Positions 11,607-23,880 are shown, numbered from the stretch's first letter. The stretch is DNA of 64,000 nt from Anoplopoma fimbria (GCF_027596085.1 NC_072455.1:4593959-4657958); one strand, 5' to 3'. Notes: generated by a model not told the origin, from the sequence alone. Numbers and translations are program-made.

Positions 11607-13090
11607 CGGTGAGCAGTGCATTTCTAAAATGATTGATAGATGCCAACGGACCAGCCAGTGCAAAAGGCTTGTGGTCACGATCATTCCCGTAACCGTTAAA
11701 AGAGGTCAACATTCGTCGTCACATCTGATATTTCTGAATGTGACATTTCATTTACATTGTCATTTGAGTGTCAAGGGAAATTTATTTATATTTATATATA
11801 TATGATTGAGTTTGTTTTTGATGTATAACAAACATGTTTCTAATCATTGTCAGCGGGAGTCCACATTGGAAACTAGGTTGAGGTGGACAGGTGGGTCAAA
11901 CAAACACGGGACTTTCACCCAGGAGATTGCTGTTTGTGTCCCATGTGAAGAGTCAAAGTTGACTGATTTTAATTGATGTCTGGAATTGAAATAGTGTAAC
12001 AGACATACTTGGTGAAAAATGATCTCGGCTACACCGTAATTGGGTCAGATGTTGGCAGTATATGCTACAATTCATGCATGGCTGTAATCCACCAGTAAAA
12101 TGTGTAGAAGAAGTAAATAGAAGTTGTGAAACAATAACAAAACAAGTCACTTCAGCCATCTAACCATATATGATACGAAAATGGAGAGATGTCTTCAAGA
12201 ATTTGTTTCATTGGGAAGGTTTTGATTTGGACAACGGCAAAAAACATCTCAATCAAGCATATACAATTTTGTTTTGTCAGAAAAATATATTTTTTCTCTT
12301 TCCAAACAGCCTGTATTTAAATGTGTTTGAAAACACGTGAATAGTGAGATGGCTTGTGTGTGTTTGTCCGGGTGTGACTCTCCATTCCACTCCTGATGCC
12401 AATCAACTTGCACACCTGCAATCCATCCATTCATCTAGCTCCTGCAGTAAATCTATCCAGACTCCCCACTCCAGTCTCTCCACTCAACAAAATCTGTAAA
12501 TAAACTTTTTGGTCCAACATTCACACTTCCCATCAATAAGAATCTGCATTTAGATATCTAATTTGTGAGACTTTACACCAAAATAAATGAGGAAAACTCA
12601 GCAACTATGTGAAAAAAAGGTTATATTATTGTGGTTATGTGCACATGTGTTTTCAACAGCACCAAAATAGCACATACAAAAGACAAGAAGAGGTGCATAG
12701 TTAACTGAGGGCATGTCGGACCAAATTGTTTCTTGGAAACCTTTCTCATTGTCTCAAAGGGAAACAGGTATAACAAACAGGTATAACAAACACGGGACTT
12801 TCACCAAGGAGATGGCTGTTTATGCCCTGAAAACAAACAAGTCAAAGTTGTCTTATTTAAATTTACGTCTGTGATTTAAATAATGTAAAGACAATGCTCA
12901 TTTTAAGCTAAGATAAGAATAAGATAAGAATCTAGTGGAGACATACCGTCCTGACACTTTGAGAGGCTGACACAAAAATAGTCTCGCTGCTTGAACATGA
13001 AAACAAAGCATTTGTGCAATAATGGTTTTTTTTGGAAGTTTTCGTACGTGTGTTAGCAAATAGTACTTCTTAGGTTTCAGTGCAGTCTTT

Positions 13091-13203
<113 letters not shown>

Positions 13204-13818
13204 AGCTTTAACAGAGTCTTAACAACCATATATCTGTCAAATAGGAGTAGATAATGGTCATTTAAATTTGATGTTAAATATTTTCCAGTGGTGTAACTTA
13301 ATTTCCTCTACCCACTCACACTGACTTTTACTTTATTTTATTTTATTTTTATACTGCTACATCCATGCTGCAGATCTTCTTTCTCTCATACACTGCCTAC
13401 AGTCATTACGAATTGTTTGGATTATTTTGTAATATATAAATTACCTAAATAGAGGGAAGTTCTTGATATTCAATCGGATGAAAAAGAGACATTTAAGGCA
13501 ACAATCCTGATTTTTATTTTAAAGCATATTTATGCACAACACGTAAGACATGGTAGACGTTACAGAAAAGAGCCAAGCCGCCACAGAGTTTAAGTAGCCA
13601 ATGTACACACATAAGAGTTATTTATATCATGGCATCAACACTATATGATGTTCTAGCTTTCTGGCCTTAGTCAAACTACCCTGTTGAACTAACGCATTAA
13701 GGCAGATCACACTATGTGAAAAAGTGACACAAACTTATAAAGAGATTTGTAGAAAAATATTCGACCTCTTTTTGTCATAAAAATCATCCTATCAATAGTT
13801 TATACTATGCATATAAAT

Positions 13819-14190
13819 ATCCATCCATCCATCCATCTTCCATAACCGCTTATCCAGTTAAGGGTCGCGGGGGTGCTGGAGCCGATCCCAGCTGTCAATG
13901 GGTGAAGGCAGGGTACACCCTGGACAGGTCGCCAGCCTATCACAGGGCTGACATATAGAGACAAACAACCACTCACACTCACATTCACACCTACGGGCAA
14001 TGTAGAGTCTTCAATGCACCTAAGCTGCATGTCTTTGGACTGCGGGAGGAAGCCGGAGAACCCGGAGAGAACCCACGCTGACACGGGGAGAACATGCAAA
14101 CTCCACACAGAAGGTTGTCTGGCCCGGGAATTGAACCCGGGCCCCTCTCGCTGTGAGGCGACAGTGCTAACCACTACACCACCGTGCAGC
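13819..14190 (-). mobile_element. tRNA-derived SINE, full length, minus strand
   Basis: Read on the minus strand it begins GCTGCACGGTGGTGTAGTGG (polymerase III A-box region) and holds the B box GGTTCAATTCCC (complement at about 14,126-14,138), then the body with GGAGTTTGCATGTTCTCCCC, and ends in an (ATGG)n tail (CCATCCATCCATCC at the left). This is the ubiquitous fish SINE type. Block D lacks it at the same place (about 50,980), where the flanks ACTATGCATA and the AT-rich run are nearly joined, so it inserted into A after the A/D duplication or was lost from D. Confidence 0.9.

Positions 14191-14240
<50 letters not shown>
14191..14240. repeat. (AT)n microsatellite
   Basis: About 45 bp of alternating AT directly beside the SINE head; block D has a different AT-rich run (50,983-51,032). 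Confidence 0.9.
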
Positions 14241-14243
<3 letters not shown>

Positions 14244-15203
14244 TTTTGATATATCTTTTTGTCCAAAGCAGGTGTTGAAAAAAATAAATTTTTAAAGTTT
14301 TGTTGTTTGAGGATGAAGTTTTTAAAAAACATGATGCATCTGTTTGGGTTTGCTCCAGGTTTTGTATATGAGAAGTAGACGTAGTCATCGTGGCGCAACC
14401 CATTGTTTTGTGGACTGCCGTTTTGAAGCTTCGAGATCGGCGTTTTGGCCGTCGCCATCTTTGATCACGGCCATCGCCATATTGACTTTTTGAAACCAAT
14501 TATCAGAAGTAACCATAATTGGAGTGCGGAGGAGTAACGTAGAGACGCCGAATATGGCTCTGGTGGCTCTGGTAGCAGCAGTTACCCGTCAATCACAGTA
14601 AGCCCACCCTAAAGCATACCCTGCTTTATGGTCTATTTGAATCTAAATAGACCATAATAAAATTACAAAAAAATGACTAAATGAACATCATGCTGTTTTG
14701 AAGAAGACAACAGAGCACAGTATCTTAATTGAGAATATGTTACTTTCAACACGATGAATCAGACATGAGCTCATGTTGTTTGGATGAGCCATCACTTCAT
14801 TCACCACTCGTACTATTTCCTGGGGCGGCTGTCGCATGTGCAGACTGATTCAGGTTTTTCTTCTTCTTTGAGCACGTCAGGAGACTGAGAGAAAATAAAA
14901 GGTTTTCCGATCACAAGAACATTTTGTAAGGCAGCAGCGCTTTGAAAATGTCTTTCTCAAGGTTTGGCTGCGGAGTAGTATACCGCTCTGATTAAGTAGA
15001 GACTTGTCAATCACAAGGTAGCTCTCCCAAAAGCATACCTAAGTAAATATGTGTGTGTGAGTGTGTGGTTGTGAATTACTCATGTAGTGGTTACACATTC
15101 ATGTTGTGGGGACTCACCTTCCTTTTGGGAATAAAATGCAAAACCCATGACCTAAATCATTATGTTTTAGGGTTAAGACTTGGTTTTAGGCTAGGATAAC
15201 TTT

Positions 15204-15330
15204 AGGTTAGGGTTAGGGTTAAGATTAGGGTAAGGGTTAGGATTAGACATGTAGCAGTTACGGTTAGATTTAAGGTAATTCTACAGAAAATGAATGTATG
15301 TAATGTCCTCCAAAGTGACAGAATTTGAAC

Positions 15331-15362
<32 letters not shown>

Positions 15363-15366
15363 TGTA
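15204..15366. repeat. degenerate TTAGGG-like run followed by (TG)n
   Basis: About 40 bp of GGTTAGGGTTAGGG-type text with variants, then a short (TG)n at about 15,331-15,366. The same pair is at 51,995-52,040 and 52,121-52,215 in block D, where the TG run is about three times longer. Confidence 0.85.
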
Positions 15367-17750
15367 CGTGTGTGGATGTTGGTGTAGATGACACATAGTC
15401 TATTCTTCTACTACGTCGCTTGCAGCAGAGGTGTGTACATGTGAGCATGACTACAATAAGATTCCCGGCAACAGGTAATTAATATGCCTGTCTAGCGTTT
15501 TATGATGCATTTGTTAATTAATGCTACTTTCAGAGACATATTTTAGACTGAAGACCAATAAATCAGGGACATCTTGTACAATCAGGGTAAATAAAAACAA
15601 TGTCCCCCATATGGAAAACATGATTTTAGATTAGATAAGTGGTTAAGGTGTGGATTTAGGGTTAATCAATTAGTGGTTATGGTTAGAGCTTTGGCAAACT
15701 TACGGGAAATGAGTTTGTCTAAGTAATGACCTCAGTCCTGTAAGTTTACCGAAGTAAACGTGTGTATATGTGTGGGTGTTGGTGTGTTTACTTAAAAAAA
15801 CTCAACTATAAAACTGCTTTTAATGAAATATGAGTGTCTCAGTGGTAAAATGCAACTAAGTACATTTACTATCGTACTTAAAGTGCTTATAATCAGTATT
15901 TTTTATATTTACAATGTACAAAATGAAAATGTAAATGGGTCACTTGTAGCGATTAACCTACAGAGAATTGGCTCCTGCATCTCGGCTTTTTGGAGCTTCA
16001 AAGCAAGTTCAGTCTGATCTCTCAGAAATATGTCAAATGACCACGACCTCTTAACAGGCGCATTACATGGTTGTGGCATCTTAAAAATAAATAAATCTAT
16101 GTGATTATGCACACTCAAAGTTATAAACAGTGAGAAAGACTGCTTATGGTGGGCGGTGGTGGATGGGTTAAACAAACACAGGACTTTCAACCAGCAGGGC
16201 GGTGTTTGTGTTTAAAAGTGTTGTTGAGTTATTGTGATATTTTACAGCTTTTACAGCTGAAACGTCACGTTAAACTGTTTCCATGGTGGCAGAACGTCAT
16301 TTTAACTCATCAAATACCACAACTACGTTATTTGCTTTGAAGAGGTAGTTAAGTGTAGTATATCTGTGATTCACATTGCTGAGCTCCAGCTCATTGTTGA
16401 ACTGGTTGGCCCACTATTTTACTGTTTGCTTTCACGCTCCCCACGTGCATGACACAGTTTTCAGAAGAAACAAAAGCTACAAAACCCCACTGTACTCCAC
16501 CCTGGAGACGAGCTGGAGAACATAGTGGACCATTTAGAAGTTAAAGAGACAGGTATAAGTTTCACCATGCTGACCAAAAAAAACACTTACATTTAGGTAC
16601 AATTTTCTGGTACCTATGCTTCTTCTCCTTTAGTTATTTTTCATTCCACAACATTTTATGATAGCTTTGGATACTGCAGATAAAGATTGTACATGCAAAT
16701 CATATGATCAGCTTATTAAATGGGATGCATTTTTACATAACTACTGTACAGTATAAAAAATACTTATAATTTACAACATTAAGATGCGTCTTACATGTAA
16801 AGGAATCCTATAAAATGTCATAGTGTGACACTCACAGGAGACAATTTTTCTGAATTGTGAGTCATTTTACAATTGATACTTTAAGCACATTCAACCTTTT
16901 TCAATGCATGACTTTTAATATATATATATTTTTAAACAGTACTGGGTATATGTACTTCAGTAAAGGATCTGAGTGTTTTGTCTTCTAGAGCGTCAGCTGA
17001 AAGGAAACAATGCCTCTCTGAAACAACGCCTTGATCAAATCTTATTTGGCAGACTTCTCTCTGTAAAACGTAGACGCATTTTTTTATTTTTTATTCTTCT
17101 GAACAGGTTTGTTTTCCTTCGCTGAGCTAATGTGCATCGGAGCAGAAAAAAAAAACACACAAGGGGGGAGAGGTGGGGTGCTGGATCACACCATTTTTAA
17201 GAAACAGAAACCAACAACTTTTTGGCACCTGTCATGTCAATCAATCAAATAAGCATCAAAATCTATTCTAAAATTGCCTTAATAGCCTACGACTGTCAAC
17301 TCACCTGTTTCCTAAATCCCCAAATCCTTCTTCTGTATGTGAATTTTGCACATATATGTGTATGTGTGAAGACCTTTATGCATATTAAACAACAGTTTTG
17401 TCCTGAATCATCAGTTACATCTTGTTGGTCTCGAAACAGTTACAATAATTGAACATACTTCATTTTTATTATTTTCATAATATTCATTTATAATTGTATT
17501 TTTGTTACACAGAAATACAAACATATTTATTTGTCCTGAACTATGTATTATCACGTCGCTGCTGCTCAAATAATGGGATAATGTGTTTTAGCATGTGAAT
17601 GAAACGTTTCAGTACGATTTGGTTCGCCTTCACCATTAAATTCCTGCACGATTCTGTCTACTCGACAGGGTCGAATTGTGTGTAACAAAATAAAGTAAAC
17701 ACGCAGGGAGGAGCTTAACAGTTAACACAGGTATGACTAAACCCCCAGCG

Positions 17751-17782
17751 AACAAGGAGTGTCTTGTCTGTGAGTATTTAAC
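17751..17782 (+). promoter_or_regulatory. putative core promoter of TRIM gene A
   Basis: AACAAGGAGTGTCT followed by TGAGTATTTAA; the TATA-like TATTTAA (17,775-17,781) lies 44 bp before the start codon. The same AACAAGGAGTGTCT...GAGTATTTAA block precedes all four complete TRIM copies although the rest of the upstream DNA of the A/D and B/C pairs has drifted apart. That supports a promoter or 5' UTR role. In A and D only, a palindrome GAAACGTTTC (17,601-17,610) contains paired GAAA half-sites of the kind bound by IRF factors; this is weak evidence. Confidence 0.5.
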
Positions 17783-17818
17783 ATCTGCGCCTGATGAAGG
17801 ACGATCATAACACTCAGC

Positions 17819-20800
17819 ATGACATCCCAAAAGGGTAAGTCGATATTGATATGAGTCTAAGACAAAAAAAATATTTCATTTAAAATGCATTTTACAGTTT
17901 GATGAATAAGTAAATATATTAATGGCATTGATGATTTGAAAGAATTAAGAAATAGCTGAATGGAAGAGGTTTCATGGCTTTAGATTTACTGGCAACTACA
18001 ATATAAATACTGTATAATTATAAATATTCAGTTTTTACAGGTGTTTTCTGATTGTGAAAGTAATGTGAATTGGTTTTCTTTGACACTTTTGATGTGTTAT
18101 TTTTCCAGTTGCAAACATGGCCCTTGCGCTGCCGTTGGATGATCAGTTCAAGTGCTGCATCTGTCAGGACATCTTCACCGACCCAACATCCCTCGCATGT
18201 GGTCACAACTTTTGCATGGACTGCATCGAGGGCTTCTGGGATACAAAGACAGAGCCTGAGTGTCCGCTGTGCAAAGAGACATTCAGACAACGCCCACAGC
18301 TCAGGATCAACGTGGGATATGCTGAAATCATTGAACTCTTTAAAAGGTTTGTTATTGAACACTACCTCTCTCACATTTTTTTAAGCAAGCCATATTGAAA
18401 AAGTTTCAATATAATTGAGATTTAACAGAATTGTATTATAATCAAAAGGTCTCAAATGGAGTCCCAACCCCAACTTTTGGAGGCTGACGAAGTTCCCTGT
18501 GACATCTGCTGCGGAGACAAATCACCGTCGGTCAAGTCGTGTCTGACGTGCTTGGAATCATATTGTGAATTTCACCTCGCACCACACCTGAGGGAAGCAG
18601 CCCTGCAGACACACCAGCTGATGGATTCGGACAGTTTCATCGCCAGTCATCTCTGCAGAAAACACAAGAAGCCGCTGACGATGTTCTGCAAGAGCGACCA
18701 GAAGCCTGTTTGTGTGAAATGCACAGAGAGGGAACATAAACGGCACAACTTAGTGCCCATTGAGGAGGAGAGGAAGAGGGTCAAGGTGAGAGAACTGTTC
18801 TTTTAGGGGTCATCTGCCTTTAAACTCTGCCGATTACATATACTTTTTAATTCATTTTACTTGATTTTCTCTTGTACGTAGAAATACTTTTCTGTATTTT
18901 GAATTTCTTAAGTGAGAAAAAGTAACTAAATCAACTAATATATTAAATTAGAAGGCTTTAAACCTTTTTTCTCTCAGCTGATTTTCTGTGCAGCACATGA
19001 CAAAACAATTTACACTTAAATTAAACATTTTTGACCTTTTGCAGACTTCTTTGAGGGACACGAAGACCAGCATTAAACAGATGATTCGTGCCAGATGGAC
19101 AAAAATGGAGCAGATAAAAACTTCTATGGATCTAAACAAAGTAAGTTCATGCATTTTCTAAAAGGGCTAACTTCAAAAATCGGTGAAATCCACTGTGCAA
19201 CACAATAATTCTTCCGTCTGTATATATAATATTTTAGTTATTGTGGATTTTTTACTTTTTTTATTTATTTAATATTCTTTACTTTGCTATTACTTACCTA
19301 CTTACATGCTTGTTTTGATCTTGTTTTATGTTAATATGTCTCTTGTTTGCACTATCTTCTCTGCTGCTGTGATCCTGCAAATCCTGCAAATTTCCCCGAT
19401 GCGGGACTAATAAAGGATTATCTTAACTTATTTTATATGGTCACGTTTGTTTTTATCTGTAAAATTAAACGTTTCTATCGTTTCAATCGACAGGAAATCA
19501 CAGAAAGGGAGATACAGGGCAGTGCTAAGGTCTGCAGCTTGCTGATAACCGCCATCCAGAGACACCAGGCCAGGCTGGCGGAGGAGCTGGAGAAGAAGCA
19601 TGAAGAAGCCGAGAGGAGAGCTGAGGAGATGTTCCAGGAGCTGCAGCAGGAAGTCCACGAGCTGCAGATGAGGGGCATCGAGCTGAAGCATCTAGAGAAC
19701 ACTCAGAGCCCCGTTCAACTCCTGCAGGTTAGATACCTGAAATTAATTGCATAATTTCTGTGCAGCCTCAACGTTTCAACAACCGTCCAACGTTTTTAAA
19801 CCTGTGCGACCTAATCTAATCTAAACCTAATCTTCTCATTATTATTTTCTTCATTTTAGAGTTTCCTGTCTCTAAATCGACTCCCATCCACCAGAGATTG
19901 GTCTGACGTCACAGTCTACTCTGATAACTGCATGGGAACGGTGACGAGAGCCTTCTCCAAGCTCGTCGACATCTGCCAGGATCTTTCGGACAAACTGTCT
20001 GCAGATGGTCAGTAGTCTTTTGGCAGAAAATGATTATCTACTCACAAAGATTTTTGTGAAAATCAGTGCATGAAAATAACATTTTTCTTTTTCTCTTTTG
20101 CAGAAGCAGACAAGCTGAATGAATATGCAGGTATGTTCACAGTCCCACGTCCATCATAGTTTTACCTTGATTAGCTTCTCTTCTTATGACCTGACTCACG
20201 TTTTTTCTTCTTTGTTTCTGCAGTCGGTGTCACTCTGGACCCTGAGACTGCTTCAGGCTGGCTCGTCCTGTCTCCAGACAGAAAGAAGGTATTGTCTGAT
20301 TTCTATGATCATTATATTAAATGTGTGAAGGGCACAGTTTTACTAGGAAACTAAAAGTTCTTCAGAATAGTTTGGATTTTTCTTATTGTAAGAGTTGAGC
20401 ATTTTCTCTGCTGTGCTCCATTTTACTGTAATGAGATTTGAAGTAATGTCACATTTTCATGAATGTGAGAATCCACTGCAAAGAGGCTAAAAATTATGAT
20501 TTGAATATAATATGACTAGATGATTAATTATGGAAATTTGAAGATGATGATAACAATGATTATGTTGGTCCACAGGTGACTGTCAGCAGCCAGAGGAATA
20601 GTCTACTCCCAGACAATCCTCGGCGTTTCAACTCCTGCGTCTGTGTTTTGGGCAAACAAACCTTTGCATCTGGAAGACGCTACTGGGTTGTTCAGGTAAG
20701 GAGATCAGAAACAGGAAAGCAGTGCACTTAAACAAATCAAATTGAATGTATCCGACCACCACAGAAGAACATCAGCATCTAAAGACTAGTTATACACAGT

Positions 20801-21354
20801 TAATATAATACAACCTCTAACTGAATCAAGTTCAACTTAAGGAAATCAAACACAATCGGCCTATTGTGGATCATGAATACATTTTTTATTATGGTGAAGC
20901 GTTTCTTTTAAAACAAGCATGCATGTCTGATTATGTCATTTGTGTTTTCAGGTTGGAAACAAAACAGACTGGGATCTTGGCGTGACCAGGAGTCCATCAA
21001 CAGGAAGGGGTCATCTCGGTGCGTCCTGAACACGGTTACTGGGCGATCTGTCGGCGGAAAGGCGACAGTCTCACCGCCTGCGCCGGCCCCTCGGTCGCCC
21101 TCCGCCTCCAGAAAACCCCCCAGAAAGTGGGCGTGTTCCTGGACTACGAGGAAGGATCGGTGTCCTTCTACGACGCGGAGGCAAAGACCCACATTTACAC
21201 GTACAGCGGGTGTGACTTCAATGAGCCCCTTAACCCGTACTTCAACCCCTGTGTTCAAGATGAAGGGAAGAACACCGCCCCGTTGATCATCTGTCCTCTT
21301 GAGGAACGAGTCAGAGAAGGACAGGACATTACCATTGAGTCAGTTATGTCATGA
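17819..21354 (+). CDS. TRIM gene A: RING, two B-boxes, coiled coil, PRY-SPRY; frame broken in last exon
   Basis: Ten exons: 17819-17834, 18109-18346, 18449-18785, 19045-19140, 19494-19727, 19860-20007, 20104-20130, 20224-20288, 20576-20695, 20952-21354. RING C3HC4 at residues 21-60 (C21, C24, C36, H38, C41, C44, C57, C60); B-box 1 about 102-142; B-box 2 154-184 (C154, H157, C165, D168, C173, C176, H181, H184); Glu/Lys-rich coiled coil about 200-305; PRY-SPRY from about 366 ([33 protein letters not shown]). TRIM proteins are ubiquitin E3 ligases: RING recruits E2, the coiled coil dimerises, B30.2 binds targets. The start was chosen because the 16-nt first exon is conserved in all copies; ATG 18117 is an in-frame alternative. 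Two 1-nt losses, at about 20990 (ACCAGGG to ACCAGG) and 21007-21010 (G5 to G4), give a stop at 21027-21029, removing most of SPRY. Decay or homopolymer error cannot be told apart here. Unbroken length would be about 561 residues. Confidence 0.85.
19241..19430 (+). mobile_element. non-LTR retroposon 3' end in intron 4 of gene A
   Basis: Text typical of a fish LINE 3' end: GTTTGCACTATCTTCTCTGC, CCCCGATGCGGGACTAATAA, then GGATTATCTTAACTT. The last part is the usual (TTATC)-type tail. It is shared with D (56,078-56,267) and absent from B and C, whose intron 4 is only 88 bp. Confidence 0.7.
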
Positions 21355-21672
21355 GTCATAAGAAAGGATGAGGCTTACTGATGTCAAACATTTTGTTTAT
21401 ACACTGTATATAATTCTATATTTATTTTACTTGACTAATATTTTACCAACTCTGGACTGCAACAAGCTAAATGTCACACCTTGCCTTTGCACACACTTTT
21501 ACTGCCTAAAAGATGGCAGCAATGTTTACATTATTCCTGAATGGTTTTCAAACCCATGTGTATATAAATGTAGCCTATATTAAAATGCTCTAAATGTTGC
21601 ATGAACTGTGCAATTTCATGATGTTGCCTAAATGAGCAATTTATCACTCAAGATACAAATTGTTTAACTGCA

Positions 21673-21678
21673 AATAAA
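21673..21678 (+). terminator. poly(A) signal AATAAA of TRIM gene A
   Basis: AATAAA 319 bp after the stop codon, in text kept in all four copies (TTTAACTGCAAATAAAATAT). It sets the 3' UTR at about 21,355-21,700. Confidence 0.6.
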
Positions 21679-22265
21679 ATATATATTTCGAAAATTTTGA
21701 GAGAAGCAATTCATTTGTCATTTAATGATATATTATATATGTTTAACTTTGTTGACTTTCTTATTTTGCAATTTGTATAGGTTGCCGGCAATATTAATAT
21801 ATGTAACTGCAAAGTCTTTTTCTTATTCAACCTTTATTTTTCAAGGAAAATATGCCGATCATGCAAATTATTTACTTACTACTAAATATGTACTGATTTA
21901 ATGTGCGCCAAAGCATTACTTAATTGGGTTTAGCAGCATGCTTCCAGTGATAACAGCTAGCTTAACATGCTGTTAGCTGGGGATAATGCAGACAGAAGTT
22001 TATGTAACGTGATATGGAGGGTCGGTTCTGAGAACAGCTGGAACATAGTGTTAAAAGAGCTTGCCAGAAAACTGTTATCTTGTCACAGTCACACCTGTGC
22101 ACTCTTCCTGCACTATTTCTCTCAGCTCACAGCCCAGCCCCCACTCTCTCACCACACTCTCCCTCACTCGCCTAATCAACCTCATGCAGTGCACCTGTCT
22201 GCCACACCCACCTCATCAGCACAATCACTCTCACCTGCTCACTCTGCTGCACCTACACCCTGCAG

Positions 22266-22273
22266 TATTTAAA
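22266..22273 (+). promoter_or_regulatory. TATA-like box of the LTR
   Basis: TATTTAAA followed by CCCC, in the middle third of the LTR, as expected for a U3 promoter. Confidence 0.5.
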
Positions 22274-22564
22274 CCCCAGTCTCACACACACTCGCGGCCA
22301 GACCGTTCTCTGCATTTATGTCAGACCTTCCAGCAATTTCCTTTGGACTGATTTCCCGTTGCCCACCCTGCCTGCCTGTCTGGACTTCCCTGCCTTGCCT
22401 GTGCCCCGGTCAACGACTCAGCCTTCTGTCCCCGACCCCGAGTTTAGCCTCCGCTTCCTCTGGTTTCCATCGGCCTGATCCCCGGCTCCTGTACCTCCTG
22501 ATCCGTCGGCGTTTCCCTCTGTGAGTCATATCCTGCCTGTCTGTCTGCTGAGTCCTCAGCTTTG

Positions 22565-22570
22565 AATAAA
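22565..22570 (+). terminator. LTR poly(A) signal
   Basis: AATAAA about 65 bp before the LTR end, where R/U5 processing would be expected. Confidence 0.55.
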
Positions 22571-22651
22571 GCTCCAGAACTTTATCCGTCTCCTGGTCGT
22601 TCTGCTTTTGGGTCCACACCGCAATCCGTGACAGTACGATCTGGCCCCGAC

Positions 22652-22835
22652 ATGGACCCAGCGTTCAACACCTCGTCACGTTCGACCCAGGTTGTCACCA
22701 ACACCGCTGACGTTCGCCACACCGTGGTGAGCAGCAACCAGGCCTGGACTGCCCTGTTTATCCAGGTTCAGCAGCTCACGACGCCATTTCGCAGACCTTC
22801 GCGCAGCCTGTCCCTAAGCTTGTCTTGCCGGCTTT
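22652..22835 (+). pseudogene. gag-start module 1 (directly after LTR), defective
   Basis: Starts MDPAFNTSS, lacks 39 nt (13 codons) present in other modules, and has a 1-nt loss at CTCACGACGCC that shifts the frame. The first module of array 2 carries the same two lesions. Confidence 0.75.
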
Positions 22836-23880
22836 CCTGACTGTGCCTGTCTCCCCGGCTATCCAGACTGCGCCTGTCCCCGGCTTTCCAGACTGCGCCT
22901 GTCTCCCGGCTTCCAGACTGACCTGTCTCGACTCCTGTCCAGTCGGCGTCCTGCCGACTCCTGTCCGTCGGCTGATGCCCCAGCCGACTCCTGTCCCGTC
23001 GGCACCTGTCCGACTCCTGTCCCGTCGGCGCTTTCCTGCCGACTCCTGACCCGTCGGCTTTCCTGACTCCTTCACCTCCTGACCCGTCGGCTTTCCTGCC
23101 GACTCCTTCACCTACTGACCCGTCGGCTTTCTGCCGACTCCTGACCCTGACCAGTCGGCTTTCCTGCCGACTCCTTCACCTCCTGACCCGTCGGCTTTCC
23201 TGCCGACTCCTGCACCTCAAGAACAGTCGGCGCTCTGGCCGACTCCTGTACCTCCTGATCCGTCGGCGCTCCAGCCGACTCCTTCACCTCCTGACCCGTC
23301 GGCTTTCCTGCCTACTCCTTCACCTCCTGACATGTCGGCTTTCCTGCCGACTCCTTCAACTCCTGACCTGTCGGCTTTCCTGCCGACTCCTTCACCTACT
23401 GACCCGTCGGCTTTCATGCCGATTCCTTCAACTACTGACCAGTCGGCTTTCCTGCTGATTCCTTCAACTACTGACCAGTCGGCTTTCCTGCCGACTCCTC
23501 CACCTACTGATCCGTCGGCTTTCCTGCCGACTCCTTCACCTCCTGACCCGTCGGCTTTCCTGCCGACTCCTTCACCTACTGACCCGTTGGCTTTCATGCC
23601 GACTCCTTCACCTACTGACCAGTCGGCTTTCCTGCCGACTCCTTCACCTCCTGACCCGTCGACTTTCCTGCCGACTCCTTCACCTACTGACCAGTCGGCT
23701 TTCCTGCCGACTCCTTCACCTCCTGACCCGTCGGCTTTCCTGCCGACTCCTGCACCGCCCGTCCCGTCGGCGCCACGGCCAACTCCAGTCCCGGCAGGGC
23801 AGCAGCCTTCCCCGGGTCCCGTCCCGGCTGGGTCGCAGCCTTCCCCAGGTCCCGTCCTGGTCCTACGATCTGGCCCCGAC

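Larger units (their letters stand above)
7085..12560. repeat. old local duplication, about 7.1-9.7 kb versus 10.2-12.6 kb
   Basis: Islands of matching text recur in the same order: AGCATTGTG...CAGCATGTTGGGTTTCAT (7088-7190 and 10,170-10,292), CCTGAATTGGGATGTATTTC (about 7432 and 10,698), AAGTAGAAG...ACAAAACAAGTC (about 8700-8760 and 12,100-12,170), and GTGTGACTCTCCATTCCACT (about 9498 and 12,371). One piece is inverted: 7690-7770 matches the reverse complement of 10,859-10,950. Identity is patchy, so this is old. No gene was recognised in either half; the rest of 7038-11,776 is spacer. Confidence 0.6.
22081..22633 (+). mobile_element. LTR of a Ty3/gypsy-like retrotransposon (5' LTR)
   Basis: 553 bp bounded by TGTCAC (22081) and GTGACA (22628-22633), a 6-bp terminal inverted repeat with TG...CA ends. 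It has a TATA-like TATTTAAA (22266-22273) about 185 bp in and a poly(A) signal AATAAA (22565-22570) near the 3' end, the usual LTR order. The left break is exact against the empty sites in units B and C (CTGTTATCT then AATAACTTAAACAAACAG at about 38,655-38,680 and 45,615-45,645). GTACGATCTGGCCCCGAC lies between the LTR end and the first ATG. No clear tRNA primer-binding site was recognised, so priming is unknown. The class is inferred from overall layout and recall of similar fish elements. Confidence 0.75.

Noticed and set aside
15204..15243. Interstitial telomere (TTAGGG) array
   Set aside because: Only about 40 bp, degenerate, and flanked by ordinary spacer; similar short runs are common in dispersed fish repeats.
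18018..18374. Minus-strand open frame over the RING exon (also at 54,854-55,210)
   Set aside because: Antisense shadow of TRIM exon 2, kept only because the exon itself is conserved.
22634..22652. tRNA primer-binding site directly after the LTR
   Set aside because: GTACGATCTGG... does not start with TGG at the LTR edge and no tRNA 3' end could be matched with confidence.
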